From contig JADGJL010001090.1 of the NCBI GenBank assembly GCA_027600665.1, forward strand, positions 1 through 10,253: DNA of 10,253 bases. Direction: 5' to 3'. The position numbers and the translations under genes were made by a program. Under the pieces are notes generated by a model that did no database searches, was not told the DNA's origin, and saw nothing but the letters and a program-made list of their open reading frames with translations. Each line of letters begins with the position of its first letter. Position 1 is the stretch's first letter. Origin of the DNA: Irineochytrium annulatum. Taxonomy: Eukaryota > Chytridiomycota > Chytridiomycetes > Chytridiales > Chytridiaceae. Of the stretch, positions 1-8,763 are shown one piece after another.

Positions 1-1
1 C

Positions 2-790
2 TATATCCACGCGCCCCTCACGCCCCTGCCACCACCACCCCCGTCGGTAAACTCCACATCCACCACAGCCGCGGATCCATGGCGTCCGGGCGGATGGGCC
101 CTCACGGCGTTGCTGTGTGTCGTCGGGGCGGCGTTTGTCGCTGTGGGGTGTACAGCTCTTGTTGCGGGGAGATGCGGGTGGAGGTGGAGGAGGGTGCCGG
201 ATTGGAGTTTTGCGATTAAACCGAGTTCACGACCGGGCAGCATATTTGAGGTGGAGCGTGGACGCCGACGCGTTGCGAGCGCTGGGAGTGGCGGGCATAG
301 AAGGAGCGCCAGTGGCGCGAGCGCCGGTGCGATGGAGGAGGTGCCACCGATGCCGCCGATGCCGGCGTCCATGGGGAAGCAACTGCCACCTGTGCCGGAG
401 AAGCCGAAGACCGCGGCCGTCAAAATGATGAACGACATCACCCGCCGCGCCCGATCTCTCGACATCCGCCGTCCCATGCCCCTCCCGCCGCGTCGATCCC
501 TCGACTTCCATCCTACCACCCCCTTAATTCCGCCTGGCGACGCCAGATCTATTCGAAACGGGAGGCCCGGTACCCCCGTCACCGCAGCTGCCGAAGGTTT
601 CTTGCTTGCCACTGTCGGACAAGATTTTCAACCGGCGGGTGAAGATGAGATTGCGGTGATGAAGGGGGACAAGGTGCAGGTGCACTGGGTGTTTGCGGAC
701 GGGTGGTGCGCGGGGTTTAATGAGAGGACAAATGGGGTGGGTGTGTTTCCCTGTGGGGTTGTGGAGATGGAGGGATTGGGAGGAGTTTAG
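2..790 (+). CDS. Single-pass membrane protein with C-terminal SH3 domain (5' partial)
   Basis: The frame is open from the window edge, so the N-terminus is missing; 262 codons remain before the TAG. Visible parts, numbered from the edge: a Pro/Ser/Thr-rich stretch (residues 5-24) like an O-glycosylated stalk; one hydrophobic helix (about 32-56, nt 95-170) followed by Arg/Trp-rich residues, giving an outside-in topology; a basic, low-complexity tail; two polyproline motifs (nt 377-397 and 473-496); and an SH3 domain at about 201-256 (nt 602-769). SH3 signatures are the acidic RT loop GEDEI, the KGD turn, DGW and GVFP. The ALYDY tyrosine is replaced by Gln and the FPxxY tyrosine by Val, so binding may not be purely canonical. 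The architecture recalls yeast Fus1 and the many fungal membrane-SH3 proteins; the missing ectodomain prevents naming. Such proteins usually scaffold signalling or actin at the plasma membrane (inference). No intron is needed. Confidence 0.8.
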   Translation, partial: YIHAPLTPLPPPPPSVNSTSTTAADPWRPGGWALTALLCVVGAAFVAVGCTALVAGRCGWRWRRVPDWSFAIKPSSRPGSIFEVERGRRRVASAGSGGHRRSASGASAGAMEEVPPMPPMPASMGKQLPPVPEKPKTAAVKMMNDITRRARSLDIRRPMPLPPRRSLDFHPTTPLIPPGDARSIRNGRPGTPVTAAAEGFLLATVGQDFQPAGEDEIAVMKGDKVQVHWVFADGWCAGFNERTNGVGVFPCGVVEMEGLGGV

Positions 791-1793
791 CTGGTTGCGA
801 AGAACGGTAACTTGTATCTGATTACGGAAATGTCTATAGTTGGGCGTGGTGCCGACCGAGAGAAATTTGGTTTTTTAGCCGCCGCTTGCCACTTATTTCC
901 ACAGCTTCCGCTACGTGGGTACCCTTAAAATTTTCTTCTTCCCTACTCTGACTGTGCTATTTATGTCTCCTAATTTGTGTTTCTGGTCTTCTCTCCTATT
1001 TATGTCTTCTTATTACGTCTACTACGTTTAATGTCTCTAAATGCGGTTCTGGTAGCACGGCCTTTCTGTCAGCCTCCCTTTGTAATTAGGATTAACATCT
1101 CTCTTACACAACCGCTGTCCTTCGATGGCCTGGCGCCCGTTAATGTAGTTAGAAACACATATTTTGCTTTTAACTAGTACCCATCCTAACTGTTTGCCGC
1201 CTAATTGTCTGCAATTATATGTTTGCGCGCATCCTCCTGTTAATATTACGGCTGTCTGCTATCTTTTGCCTGCCGCTAAGTTTCGGCGCGCATCCTTTTA
1301 CGTATGTCATAACCCGAATGGTCACGGGTTTTTTTTTTTAAGGACGCTGCTGTTATTGATTATGCATGTGTGTCGTTTGAACTTCCTATTTCTCTTCCAA
1401 CTTACGTATCCTTAAAAACACTGAACCAATACGGCCGTTTGTTGCACACCCAGTTACATGCTGGACGTCTCTCAGCCCGCAATTGACGATGGTCCTTTTT
1501 CCTTGTCATATTTACGCTGACGAACTTGTGAAGTTTAAAACAAATAAGGAAAGAGAACGAACAAGGCAAGGAAAGGCAGAGGCGACAGGGAGTTTAAGAA
1601 CGAAACGAGGTGTGATGTCTCCCAAAAGCGACGTTGAGCCTGGCAAGCACGGCTGCGATCAGCAGATCAGTGACGAGAGCGCCATCGACGGAAGCGGAAG
1701 TGCCTGCAAACGACATGGCCAGCCAACGAGACTCATCGTTTCGTCGTCAAAACCACGGATTCGCCATTCCCCCATCATCCCGTCGCGACCGAA
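791..1793. other. Intergenic region upstream of COG5
   Basis: About 1 kb without a credible gene. It is richer in T and pyrimidines than the flanking coding DNA, with an uninterrupted T run near 1329-1339. The first part probably holds the 3' UTR of the SH3 gene. A CCAAT pentamer lies at 1426-1430 and a purine-rich stretch at about 1545-1610. Both could belong to the COG5 promoter or leader, though neither is diagnostic. The short ORFs here (for example 1483-1806) have unstructured, non-biased translations. ATGs at 1615, 1634 and 1715 precede the COG5 start chosen below and could be upstream starts, or at 1715 an alternative first exon. Confidence 0.5.
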
Positions 1794-4700
1794 ATGCTTT
1801 CGGTAAACACGGCCCCCGGCGCGATCGCGACCTCCTCCGCCGCCAACACTGGGTCCCATCACATGCCCTCCACGTCCTCAGGTGGCCACGGCGGGGGTGC
1901 TCCAGCATCCGGCGGGATGGCCTCGGGCGGCGCGTCGGGGACGCTCAATCGCCAGACGATGCAGTCGCCGCTGTCGGGGCCGCAGCACCTTAGTGTTGGC
2001 CACGGGCAGAATGGGAGGACGCCAATCACGGCGTCGGTAGATGCGTTGCTGGCTCATCCTGGTGATAGGCGTCGTTGTATTTACGGGTCTTTGTATGCTA
2101 ACGCAATGTGGGAACAACAGATTACCGGGACTTCTGTGCGGAGGGCTTTGACCCGGCCGACTACGCGAACATGATCATCCAGGCTCCCGCCGGGCATCAG
2201 TTTAACCGCGGAGATATTTCGGCGTCGCTGTCGAGGCTGACGTTCAGCATCGAGCATCTGAACAAGCAGCTGCATGATCAGGTACTGTCCTCCCTTTTTG
2301 ATAACCGCGATGCACATTGTTGACACGTAGGCCATTGTAGGTGACGACTCACTACGAGGATCTCCTCGAGCAAGTCACGGGTCTTACACACCTGGAGGAC
2401 GCGCTCGTGCGTGTCAAGGAGGGTGTTCAATCTCTTAACGGATCATTCGACCGCGTCAAGCTTAAAGTCCGCGAGACGCACGACCAGATCCGATCCCAAA
2501 CAACCCAGCTTGAGCGAGTCCAAGACGCGGCGGAGCTTCTCCGTCGCGTCCGGCGGTTTCTCTATCTCGTACGGCGGCTTGAGGGGCAGGTTCCCACAGC
2601 CGTCACCGCGCTAGGGACTGTCACATCGTCGGGAGGGGCAGGGTCAATGGACGACGGGCAGAGGCTGGAGCTGCCCAAAGCCGCGATGAGCATCAACGAG
2701 CTCGACTCGATCTTGCAGGAGACGGACATGGGCGGGATTGACGTGGTGGAGGTCGAATTGCCCAAAATCGGGTCCGCACGGTCCCTGATCGTCTCGCAAG
2801 CCGAGGCGCAGATCCAGGCGGGGTTGACAGCGCAGAATCAGGCGGATGTGGCGTTGGGGCTGCAGGTGTTTTATAACCTCGGGCAATTGGCGGGGAAAAC
2901 GCAGCAGATTGTGGATCATATGCTTGACGTTATTACCAAGGAAGTTCAGGTAGCGTTAAGTCCTGCGACGCTGAATAAGGAGGTGCATGATGGGAATGCG
3001 GCGACGAGGAAGGTTGAGGGTCCCATCTCTAATGCGCCGATATATGCGTCTGCGTTGTGGAAGAGGATTGAGAGGCTCATGGACGTTATGTACGAGAACT
3101 CGGTAAAGGTGAGTGTCTGGAAGCATTTGCTTATCCATTCGGGGTTGTTAACGGGGCGTATTATAAGGTTTACATTCTCGAGCGGGTACTTGCGAGAAAA
3201 CGCGATCCAATCACGTATGTCTTGTTTCTGGAAGGTGTAGTGAAGGTAAATAAATTGCTCTCACATTAGCCATTAATTAAAAATGTGTAGCAAATGGACG
3301 GTAATATCATCAAATACTACTGGCGCGTCCTTTCGCATTCGTTTGAAAAGGAGATGAAGTCTGCAACAAAATGTCAGGTTTTATTGATTCCCTAAACTTT
3401 GCGATGTAAGTGCTGACTAAGTTTGCAGCATCCACATTCCTCCATCAAATCTTCCACGTCGGCTACCCGAAACTCCTCCGCCTCTTTCATGACTTCTTCA
3501 GCCGCCTCAACGTCTTTGCCGGCCTTCATAGCCGTGACGCCCCGGTCCTCCCTACGACCTCTCTCCCCCGACCGGGTGACGGCGTGCCCCTCGCGGCCCT
3601 TTCCTCCGCCGACGACCTTGCCTCTTCCTCCGCCACCACGGCAACGGCCGCCGACACATCTTTGCTGCTCCGCACCCTCTCCCCCTTCAAGACGGCCTAT
3701 CTCCGAGAATCGCTATCTAGACTCTTCGAACCCATTAATAACGCGTTCCCGGATAAACCGGCCGTCGGCGCGCGCCCGCTACCGACGCGGGATGACGTCG
3801 ACAAGGTGCTGAGGACTTTGTCGAGGGAGCTAGAGGTGGCAAAGTTTGATCCCGTGCTGCTTAAGGCCGTGACGGAAAATGTGGGGAAGGCGTTGAGCCT
3901 GTACGCTATTAGGACGGAACATATGGCTGCAACGGACTCGACGGCGTATCAGGTGTCAGGCACCGGGACGGCAACGTCAAGCCAGATTTTGAATATTGAA
4001 ATTGTAAATTGTTTGTGGAATCTGGCGGAAGGCGTTGCGGTTGTGGCGAGGGAGTTTGAAGACGCGGTGGTGGAGTCGGCGATGAAGGATGCGATTGAGG
4101 TGAGGGATAGCGAAGTCTTCTTGTGTTGTGGCGATTATTCAACCATTATTTTATTCCAGGCGCTGCACAAGGTCGTTCTCTCCATTATCGAGCCGTTGAT
4201 GACACACCTCTCGAGAGAATTAGAGAACACCATCCTCAAGATCCACAAAGAGGATTACAAGTGAGTCGCTATCGATATCATCGATATTGCCTTGATCTAA
4301 TGTCATGCTTGAAAGAATGAGCCAAAGGCCAACCCAGACACCTCCCCGTGGCGGCCCACAACAACAGCCTGAGTCCGCATCGAGTCAGTATGTATTAGAG
4401 GTCGGGATGAAGCTCAAGTGGGCAAACCGGGAGATTATCACCCGTTTCCAGTGCGGGGACGACACGAAAAATTGGTAAGATAGTTTCCAATTATCATGCA
4501 AATCAAAAACTAATACAATTTCAGGGTCTGCGCCGTCGGCGCCCGCGTCCTCGACTTCTTCCTTCGCCAAGCGAGTCTCGCGCGACCCCTGAGCGAGCCG
4601 GGCAAGCTCCGGATGACGTCTGACATGACTCAGCTCGAGTTCGCCGTCAGCCAATGGATTAGCCCCCAGGGCCTGAAGCTCGAGTCCGCCTTGGGTGACT

Positions 4701-5065
4701 CTTATCGCGCCCTTCGCGCATTCCGCCAGCTACTCTTCCTCGACCTCTCCCAGCTCGCGGCCGCCCACCACACGGCCCACCTTTCCCCGATTGTGGTCGC
4801 GCATCACCTCATGGTCAGATCATATCCGACCATACCGCTGCCGACGGCTTTGTTTGGGTGGACGGAGGCGCAGTACTCGGTGTGGTTGGACTCACATTCG
4901 TTGGGGGCCGGGTGTGGGTTGCTAATGCAGTGTGTGGAGTCGTATGCGGAGGAGGTTAAGCGGAAAGGCGAAAGAGAGTTCAGGGTCGAGTACCCGGTGC
5001 TAAAAGCCGTGCTGGAGGCCGGTGGGGTCGTGAAAGGTGGTGGTGGTACAACGGTAAAGAAATAG
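1794..5065 (+). CDS. COG5: Conserved oligomeric Golgi complex subunit 5 (nine exons)
   Basis: COG5 is a lobe B subunit (with COG6-8) of the COG tether, which captures retrograde vesicles at the Golgi and keeps glycosylation enzymes in place. Exons: 1794-2061, 2121-2281, 2341-3108, 3168-3245, 3291-3372, 3429-4099, 4160-4260, 4316-4474, 4525-5065; the sum is 2829 nt (942 aa), in frame throughout, close to the animal protein (about 840 aa). Residues about 90-228 are the conserved N-terminal domain (FCAEGFDPADYANMII, YEDLLEQVTGLTHLE, heptad-rich coiled coil). Other animal-COG5-like blocks are INELDSILQETDMGGIDVVE, LQVFYNLGQL, GYPKLLRLFHDFF, YLRESLSRLFEPINNAFP and, near the end, LRMTSDMTQLEFAV. 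The first 80 or so residues are Ser/Gly-rich and lineage-specific. Low-complexity insertions lie in exon 6 (about 3541-3660) and exon 8 (Pro/Gln-rich, about 4323-4384). Uncertain points: the start (an ATG at 1715 with a 79-bp intron 1803-1881 is also in frame) and the intron 5 donor. Confidence 0.93.
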
Positions 5066-5536
5066 ATATGCATTTTGAATAGATGTAATCACGTTTGAGC
5101 CATCGCCAATCGCACTGAGTACGCAGAATCTAAGTAAATGTCCAAAAGGTAAAACACAACGAAAAAATCTTGATACAAAACAAGTTGACAACATGCGATA
5201 GAGTGGAACAGAGAGCAAGAAAAGTAGCAACTTTTACCACATACGGACGAGACCCTTGCTTCCTAAGGCTTTACTGTTCAAACGAGTGTTGCGGACATTC
5301 ATAGGAGAAAGGCTAAATGCGCTCAAGAAACTGAGTTTTAACGTCGTGCTGAAGGGAAATATTTGAACTCTGAAGCAGGTCATAGATACGCAGGAACGGC
5401 GGTGTGAGCGTGTTTCCCATACAGCGATCTTAAATCCCTGGGAACCGCCCTCCTGACTCCGGGAGAGTACGTGGGCCTGGCCGTGGTCACGACGCGAACT
5501 CGATGTGTTGGCGGACGTTGAGTAACACAAGGTCAG
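5066..5536. other. Intergenic region downstream of COG5
   Basis: This starts with the presumed COG5 3' UTR. The minus strand has a 98-codon open stretch (5234-5530), but it starts only at a TTG. Its translation has no domain, no recognisable bias and no splice-supported extension, so I do not call a gene. No RNA gene or repeat is apparent. Confidence 0.45.
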
Positions 5537-5821
5537 TTAGTCCGTGGTAGAAGTGGTGTCTTGCGCCGCGACGGCAACATGGGCGGCAGCCAAGGTCGCG
5601 AGGGCGAGAGGGACGAGGCGGAAAGAAGGAACATTGGGGGCTCGGTGTGAGGACGTGTCTTTATACTGGCTGCTGCAGACAGCGTGCATCCGCTCGCAAT
5701 CTCTACCAACACGGGGCCGTCCTCGACGGTGGACCCAACTCATGAAGCTGCAAAGACTGTTCTGCCGTCCATGCACTCGCTCACTAGGGCGCCGTCCCAA
5801 GTGTGTGCGCAGATCAATCAC
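5537..5821 (-). pseudogene. Possible decayed secreted-protein gene
   Basis: Weak call. On the minus strand one frame reads CAHTWDGALVSECMDGRTVF, is broken by a TGA at 5742-5740, then resumes with a plausible Val/Ala-rich segment ending in SGCTLSAAAS. A TATAAAG (5665-5659) precedes an ATG at 5634 by 25 nt. A different frame from about 5625 down encodes a hydrophobic run, LVPLALATLAAAHVAVAA, that looks like a signal peptide but has no ATG of its own and ends at TAA (5539-5537). The elements lie in two frames with a stop, so the stretch could be a frameshifted relic, a gene with undetected introns, or coincidence in GC-rich DNA. No similarity to the ten-cysteine proteins next door is evident. 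Confidence 0.2.
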
Positions 5822-6018
5822 ATTACAGGCTCCGATTCGGCCATCCTTGTCCGACCGCTGTCATTATCGGACACTGCCCATCATACGATTCCCTCAGTCG
5901 TCTTGAGTTCCCACCGCACGGGAACAGCCGCGACCGACGCACAGGAAGCCGGCAAGACCACACGACCTCTGCCCGCGAGAACATTCTTTCCAACCCAGCA
6001 CACCTTCCCGCCCCAGGC

Positions 6019-7017
6019 ATGCTGACCGCCTCGCTCCTCGTCTCCCTCGCCCTTGGCGCCTCCGCCGCCACTTCCTCGTCCTCATCCGCTGCCTCAGCGA
6101 CGTCTGCCGCTGTCCCCGCGGCCGCAACGGCGGGGACCGTCGTCGCCGGCGGGTTAACATGCGAGCCGTTCCCGGTATGTTATATCCCCCGTTACCCGCT
6201 GTCGCGGGATGCTGATGAGCTAAATAACAGGCCGACGACGAGTTCTGCGGATTCCTTTCACCCGCATTGACGTGAGTGTCGTCCTTTCTACACGGTTGAT
6301 CGGGTCTTAAAACTGAAGGGAAACACAGTGTGCTGACACCCGGCCAGTCCACCCAGCTGAACACGCAGTACACTCCCACATTGACTGGTATGCATGATCG
6401 GATCCTGCTGATAGTTGCCCCGCTAACTCGGTTGTTGCAAACAGGCGCATGCCCGAACCTTGTGCAATACTCCGCCCACATCCCGGTCGTGTACTGCCTC
6501 GGCTCCCTAGGCCCGTGCAACGGCGCCAACTTCACCCTGCCCGCTGTCGGACCCAGTGGCGTTCCCGATCTTTCTGCCACCGCAAAATTCTGTATGTGTC
6601 TTTCATCTTAATTCTGTCCCCCTGTATCATCCTTAACCTTTCCGCTCTCTACACGAAGACGACACGGCCAAATTCGCCCAGGTGCTCGACAGCCTGAAGG
6701 CCATCAGCGTCCAGCCGCCGTGCTATTCGCTGTGCAACGAGGTGGCGCACAGCATCATTACATGCCCGCTGCTGAAGAACCTCTTTGACGCGACGGCGGA
6801 CCCGTGTGAGGGTCTGCCGACCACCAATTGCGCGACGGAGATTGGGAGGAAGGGGGCCGCTGCGAGCGCGACTGGGATCGTTACGGCGACGGGTGCGGCA
6901 ACGGGTGCGAGCACGACGGCTGCGGCGGCGCCGACGACGACGAGTAAGAGCTCGGCGGGGAGGGTCGGTGGTGGGGTTGTAGGCGCTGTGGTTGGCGCTG
7001 CTGTCCTTTTTCTGTGA
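6019..7017 (+). CDS. Secreted ten-cysteine GPI-anchored protein, copy A (five exons)
   Basis: Exons 6019-6174, 6231-6271, 6329-6387, 6445-6591 and 6659-7017 give 253 aa. Donors are GTATGT, GTGAGT, GTATGC and GTATGT; introns are 56, 57, 57 and 67 bp. The start at 6019 gives a clean signal peptide (MLTASLLVSLALGASA). Then follow a Ser/Ala linker, a cysteine domain with ten Cys (48, 58, 88, 103, 110, 156, 160, 170, 184, 192), an N-glycosylation sequon NFT at 114, a Ser/Thr/Ala-rich stalk, candidate omega residues around SSAG (232-235) and a hydrophobic tail ending at the stop, as in GPI-anchored wall or plasma-membrane proteins. The most conserved segments are CGFLSPAL, PPCYSLC and ADPCEGLPTTNC. 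The exon joins are supported independently: they reproduce the Cys spacing of the paralogue at 7277-8144, including exactly 45 residues between Cys5 and Cys6. I do not recognise a named family; the biochemical role is unknown. Confidence 0.8.
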
Positions 7018-7276
7018 GGATTCTAGGGCCAGAAATGTCGTGTGAACTTTTTCTCTTTTTATTAGACCTTTGTTCCAAGTTGTAACACCTCCTTGTCGCT
7101 TATACACGAATGGGTCGATGACATGGCACCGAGACCACAGTTTGCGACCCTTTGATTGCACGGTTGCAGTCCTTTCTATGTCTGTATTTGAGGCGCCTCT
7201 TTCTAGAATAAAAATAATCGGTACCCATATGCACTGGCATCGCTATTGTACCTCCGATACTCTACCCTAACAACCC
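7018..7276. other. Convergent 3' region between the two paralogues
   Basis: This 259-bp spacer separates the stop codons of the tail-to-tail pair. A plus-strand AATAAA lies at 7207-7212, 190 nt past the stop of copy A. A minus-strand AATAAA lies at 7063-7058, 214 nt past the stop of copy B. If both are used as polyadenylation signals, the two 3' UTRs overlap as antisense RNA over at least about 150 bp. Fungal polyadenylation signals are loose, so usage is inference. Confidence 0.4.
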
Positions 7277-8144
7277 TCACACGCAAGTTAAAACCGCCAC
7301 CACACCCACCGCCATCATCAGAACCCGCCCCTTCCCCTTGCCCCTTGTTCTCCGTCCACCACTTAATCGTGCTCCTGCTACCGCCGTCCCCGCTAACCTC
7401 TTCACTGTCGCCGTGACCCCCGTCATCCTCGTAACCGTCCTAGCCCCCTGCGTCTCCGTCGTCTCTACCGTCCTGCTCGACACCCCTATGCTTCCGACGC
7501 AACCCGTCACGGGAAGACCGTTGCACGGATCTGCGTCCGCGCTTACCCCGATTAACGACGCTGCACTGCAGCCCGTTATGCGCTCCACGACGTTTGCACA
7601 GAGCTCATAGCACGGCGGTTGGATGCCTGCGTACAGGAGGGCAGGGAGGGAGGAGGACAGTTGGACGGTGTTGATGTAGTTCGCGAGGGAGGGGATCGAG
7701 AGGATCTGGCCGAATGCGTCCGTGGGCGGGAGGGGCGTGCCGGTGTTGCATTCGCCCTGTTTTCCGCAGAATCGTTAGCAATCAGCGCAGGAAGGAACAC
7801 AAGGAACTTACTACAGCGCCAAGACAGATCAGAACGGGTAAGGTCGCCGCAACGTCCATCAACGCTGGACACAGCAGCTGCAGCGTACTGAAATACGTTG
7901 CGTTGAGCCTTCGGGAGGACGAGGGCGAGGAGAGGGAGGAGAGGGCGGGCGAGAGGAAGCCGCAGAGCGGGTCTTGCGGAGGGATTGGAAGGCATGAGGA
8001 GGTTGAAGAAACGGTGGTAGAGGGGGAGATCGAGGACGGGTATGAGGTCGTTGATGGGAAGAGGTCCGGGACGAGGACGGCCAGGGTGGACATCGTCGCG
8101 AGATGAAGAGGTGTCAAATATCGCGGAATGTCATGAAGGCCCAT
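7277..8144 (-). CDS. Secreted ten-cysteine GPI-anchored protein, copy B (two exons)
   Basis: Minus-strand exons 8144-7812 and 7756-7277 with one intron at 7811-7757 (55 bp; donor GTAAGT, branch-like GCTAAC, acceptor ACAG) encode 270 aa. All ten cysteines of copy A are present (51, 61, 92, 107, 114, 160, 164, 174, 189, 197), with shared blocks CGFLSPAL, CLG, QPPCYELC and ADPCNGLPVTGC. There is an NAT sequon between Cys2 and Cys3. After the Cys domain come a Ser/Thr/Arg-rich stretch, a small-residue omega candidate (SGG, 243-245), a basic spacer and a hydrophobic tail (RVLMMAVGVVAVLTCV), consistent with GPI addition. The N-terminus is less certain. The first ATG (8144) gives a charged MGLHDIPR start followed by a moderately hydrophobic stretch; an internal ATG at 8093 lacks a basic n-region; an undetected upstream exon could supply a better signal peptide. 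Function is unknown, presumably cell surface. Confidence 0.75.
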
Positions 8145-8158
8145 CGTTCACCCGCATG

Positions 8159-8250
8159 ACCCTCCTCTCCCCGTGCTCTCCCGCTCATCCTCCGCCTCCT
8201 CCTTTCTCTAAACCTCCTCGCATGCCTCCTCATCTCCTCCACCAACTTCC
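8159..8250. repeat. Polypyrimidine/polypurine tract upstream of copy B
   Basis: The plus strand is almost all C and T with many CCT/CTC units, so the minus strand, which is the coding strand of copy B, is a GGA/GAG-rich purine tract. It starts about 15 bp upstream of the first ATG of copy B. GA-rich tracts are common near fungal promoters and leaders and can form triplex or nucleosome-poor DNA. A regulatory role here is inference from position. Confidence 0.5.
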
Positions 8251-8278
8251 ACGTCGCGTTTGCCGTTGCTAGTTATAC

Positions 8279-8763
8279 CTGCGATCCCTCACGGCGCTCT
8301 GCGTGGGTCCCGCAGCGTCTGTAGCGCCGGATTTTATCACGCCGCTGATGGTTGCGATCCGTTCGGTGACGATCAAAGCCGAATCCACGGGGGGGCTGGA
8401 CTGGGCCAAGCAGCAGATGAGCTCGAGGGACGGCGCTAGCTCGAGAGGCTGCTGGAGAACTGGCGGGAAGTGCCCATCAAACCCCGGCGCTCTGCGACAG
8501 CTCGGATCGACCACCATTCCCGAGGACTATTTATTAATCATCCCGGCGGGCCGCTTCGCGCACTTCGCGTTCCCGACGCACCTGATCGTTCCAATGTTGC
8601 AGTTCGAATCAGGGTTGAGGCCTCTGCGCTCGCGGGCTGCGCCCGGACGGGGACGCACGTTAGCGCATGGCCCACCGCGGACGATTTGGAGCCGCAGCTC
8701 GCGGTGCTCGGGAGCTGCGTCAACCTCAAGGAGCTGAACATCAGCTTGCACAAAACACCATGA
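8279..8763 (+). pseudogene. Leucine-rich-repeat/F-box-like remnant, frameshifted
   Basis: One plus-strand frame begins at 8279, just after a stop, with LRSLTALCVGPAAS and continues into PLMVAIRSVTIKAES. This has the spacing of leucine-rich repeats in fungal F-box proteins. A second frame from about 8536 reads PLRALRVPDAPD and ends with LAVLGSCVNLKELNISL before a TGA (8761-8763), again repeat-like. The two parts lie in different frames, there is no start codon or F-box, and no intron with good splice sites joins them. I read it as a decayed fragment; chance similarity in GC-rich sequence is possible. Confidence 0.25.

Noticed and set aside
1..612. 203-codon minus-strand ORF opposite the SH3 gene
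   Set aside because: Antisense shadow in GC-rich DNA; the translation is Arg/Gly/Pro-rich without a domain, while the plus frame has a clear transmembrane helix and SH3 domain.
1483..1806. 107-codon plus-strand ORF upstream of COG5
   Set aside because: Charged, unstructured translation ending just past the COG5 ATG; more likely 5' leader than a separate gene.
4271..4287. Tandem ATCGATAT-type repeat
   Set aside because: Two short copies inside COG5 intron 7; too small to call a functional repeat.
4625..4631. TGACTCA Gcn4-type heptamer
   Set aside because: Lies inside COG5 exon 9 and is explained by coding sequence.
5894..6580. 228-codon minus-strand ORF, the longest ORF over copy A
   Set aside because: It runs through the introns and exons of copy A alike, is Arg-rich and has no recognisable feature; the plus-strand exon model is confirmed by its paralogue.
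6649..7161. 170-codon minus-strand ORF
   Set aside because: Very Arg-rich antisense reading of the last exon of copy A and the spacer; no domain or start support.
8601..8617. GTTCGAATC, resembling a tRNA T-loop
   Set aside because: The flanking bases do not pair into a T-stem, and no acceptor, D or anticodon arm can be folded around it.
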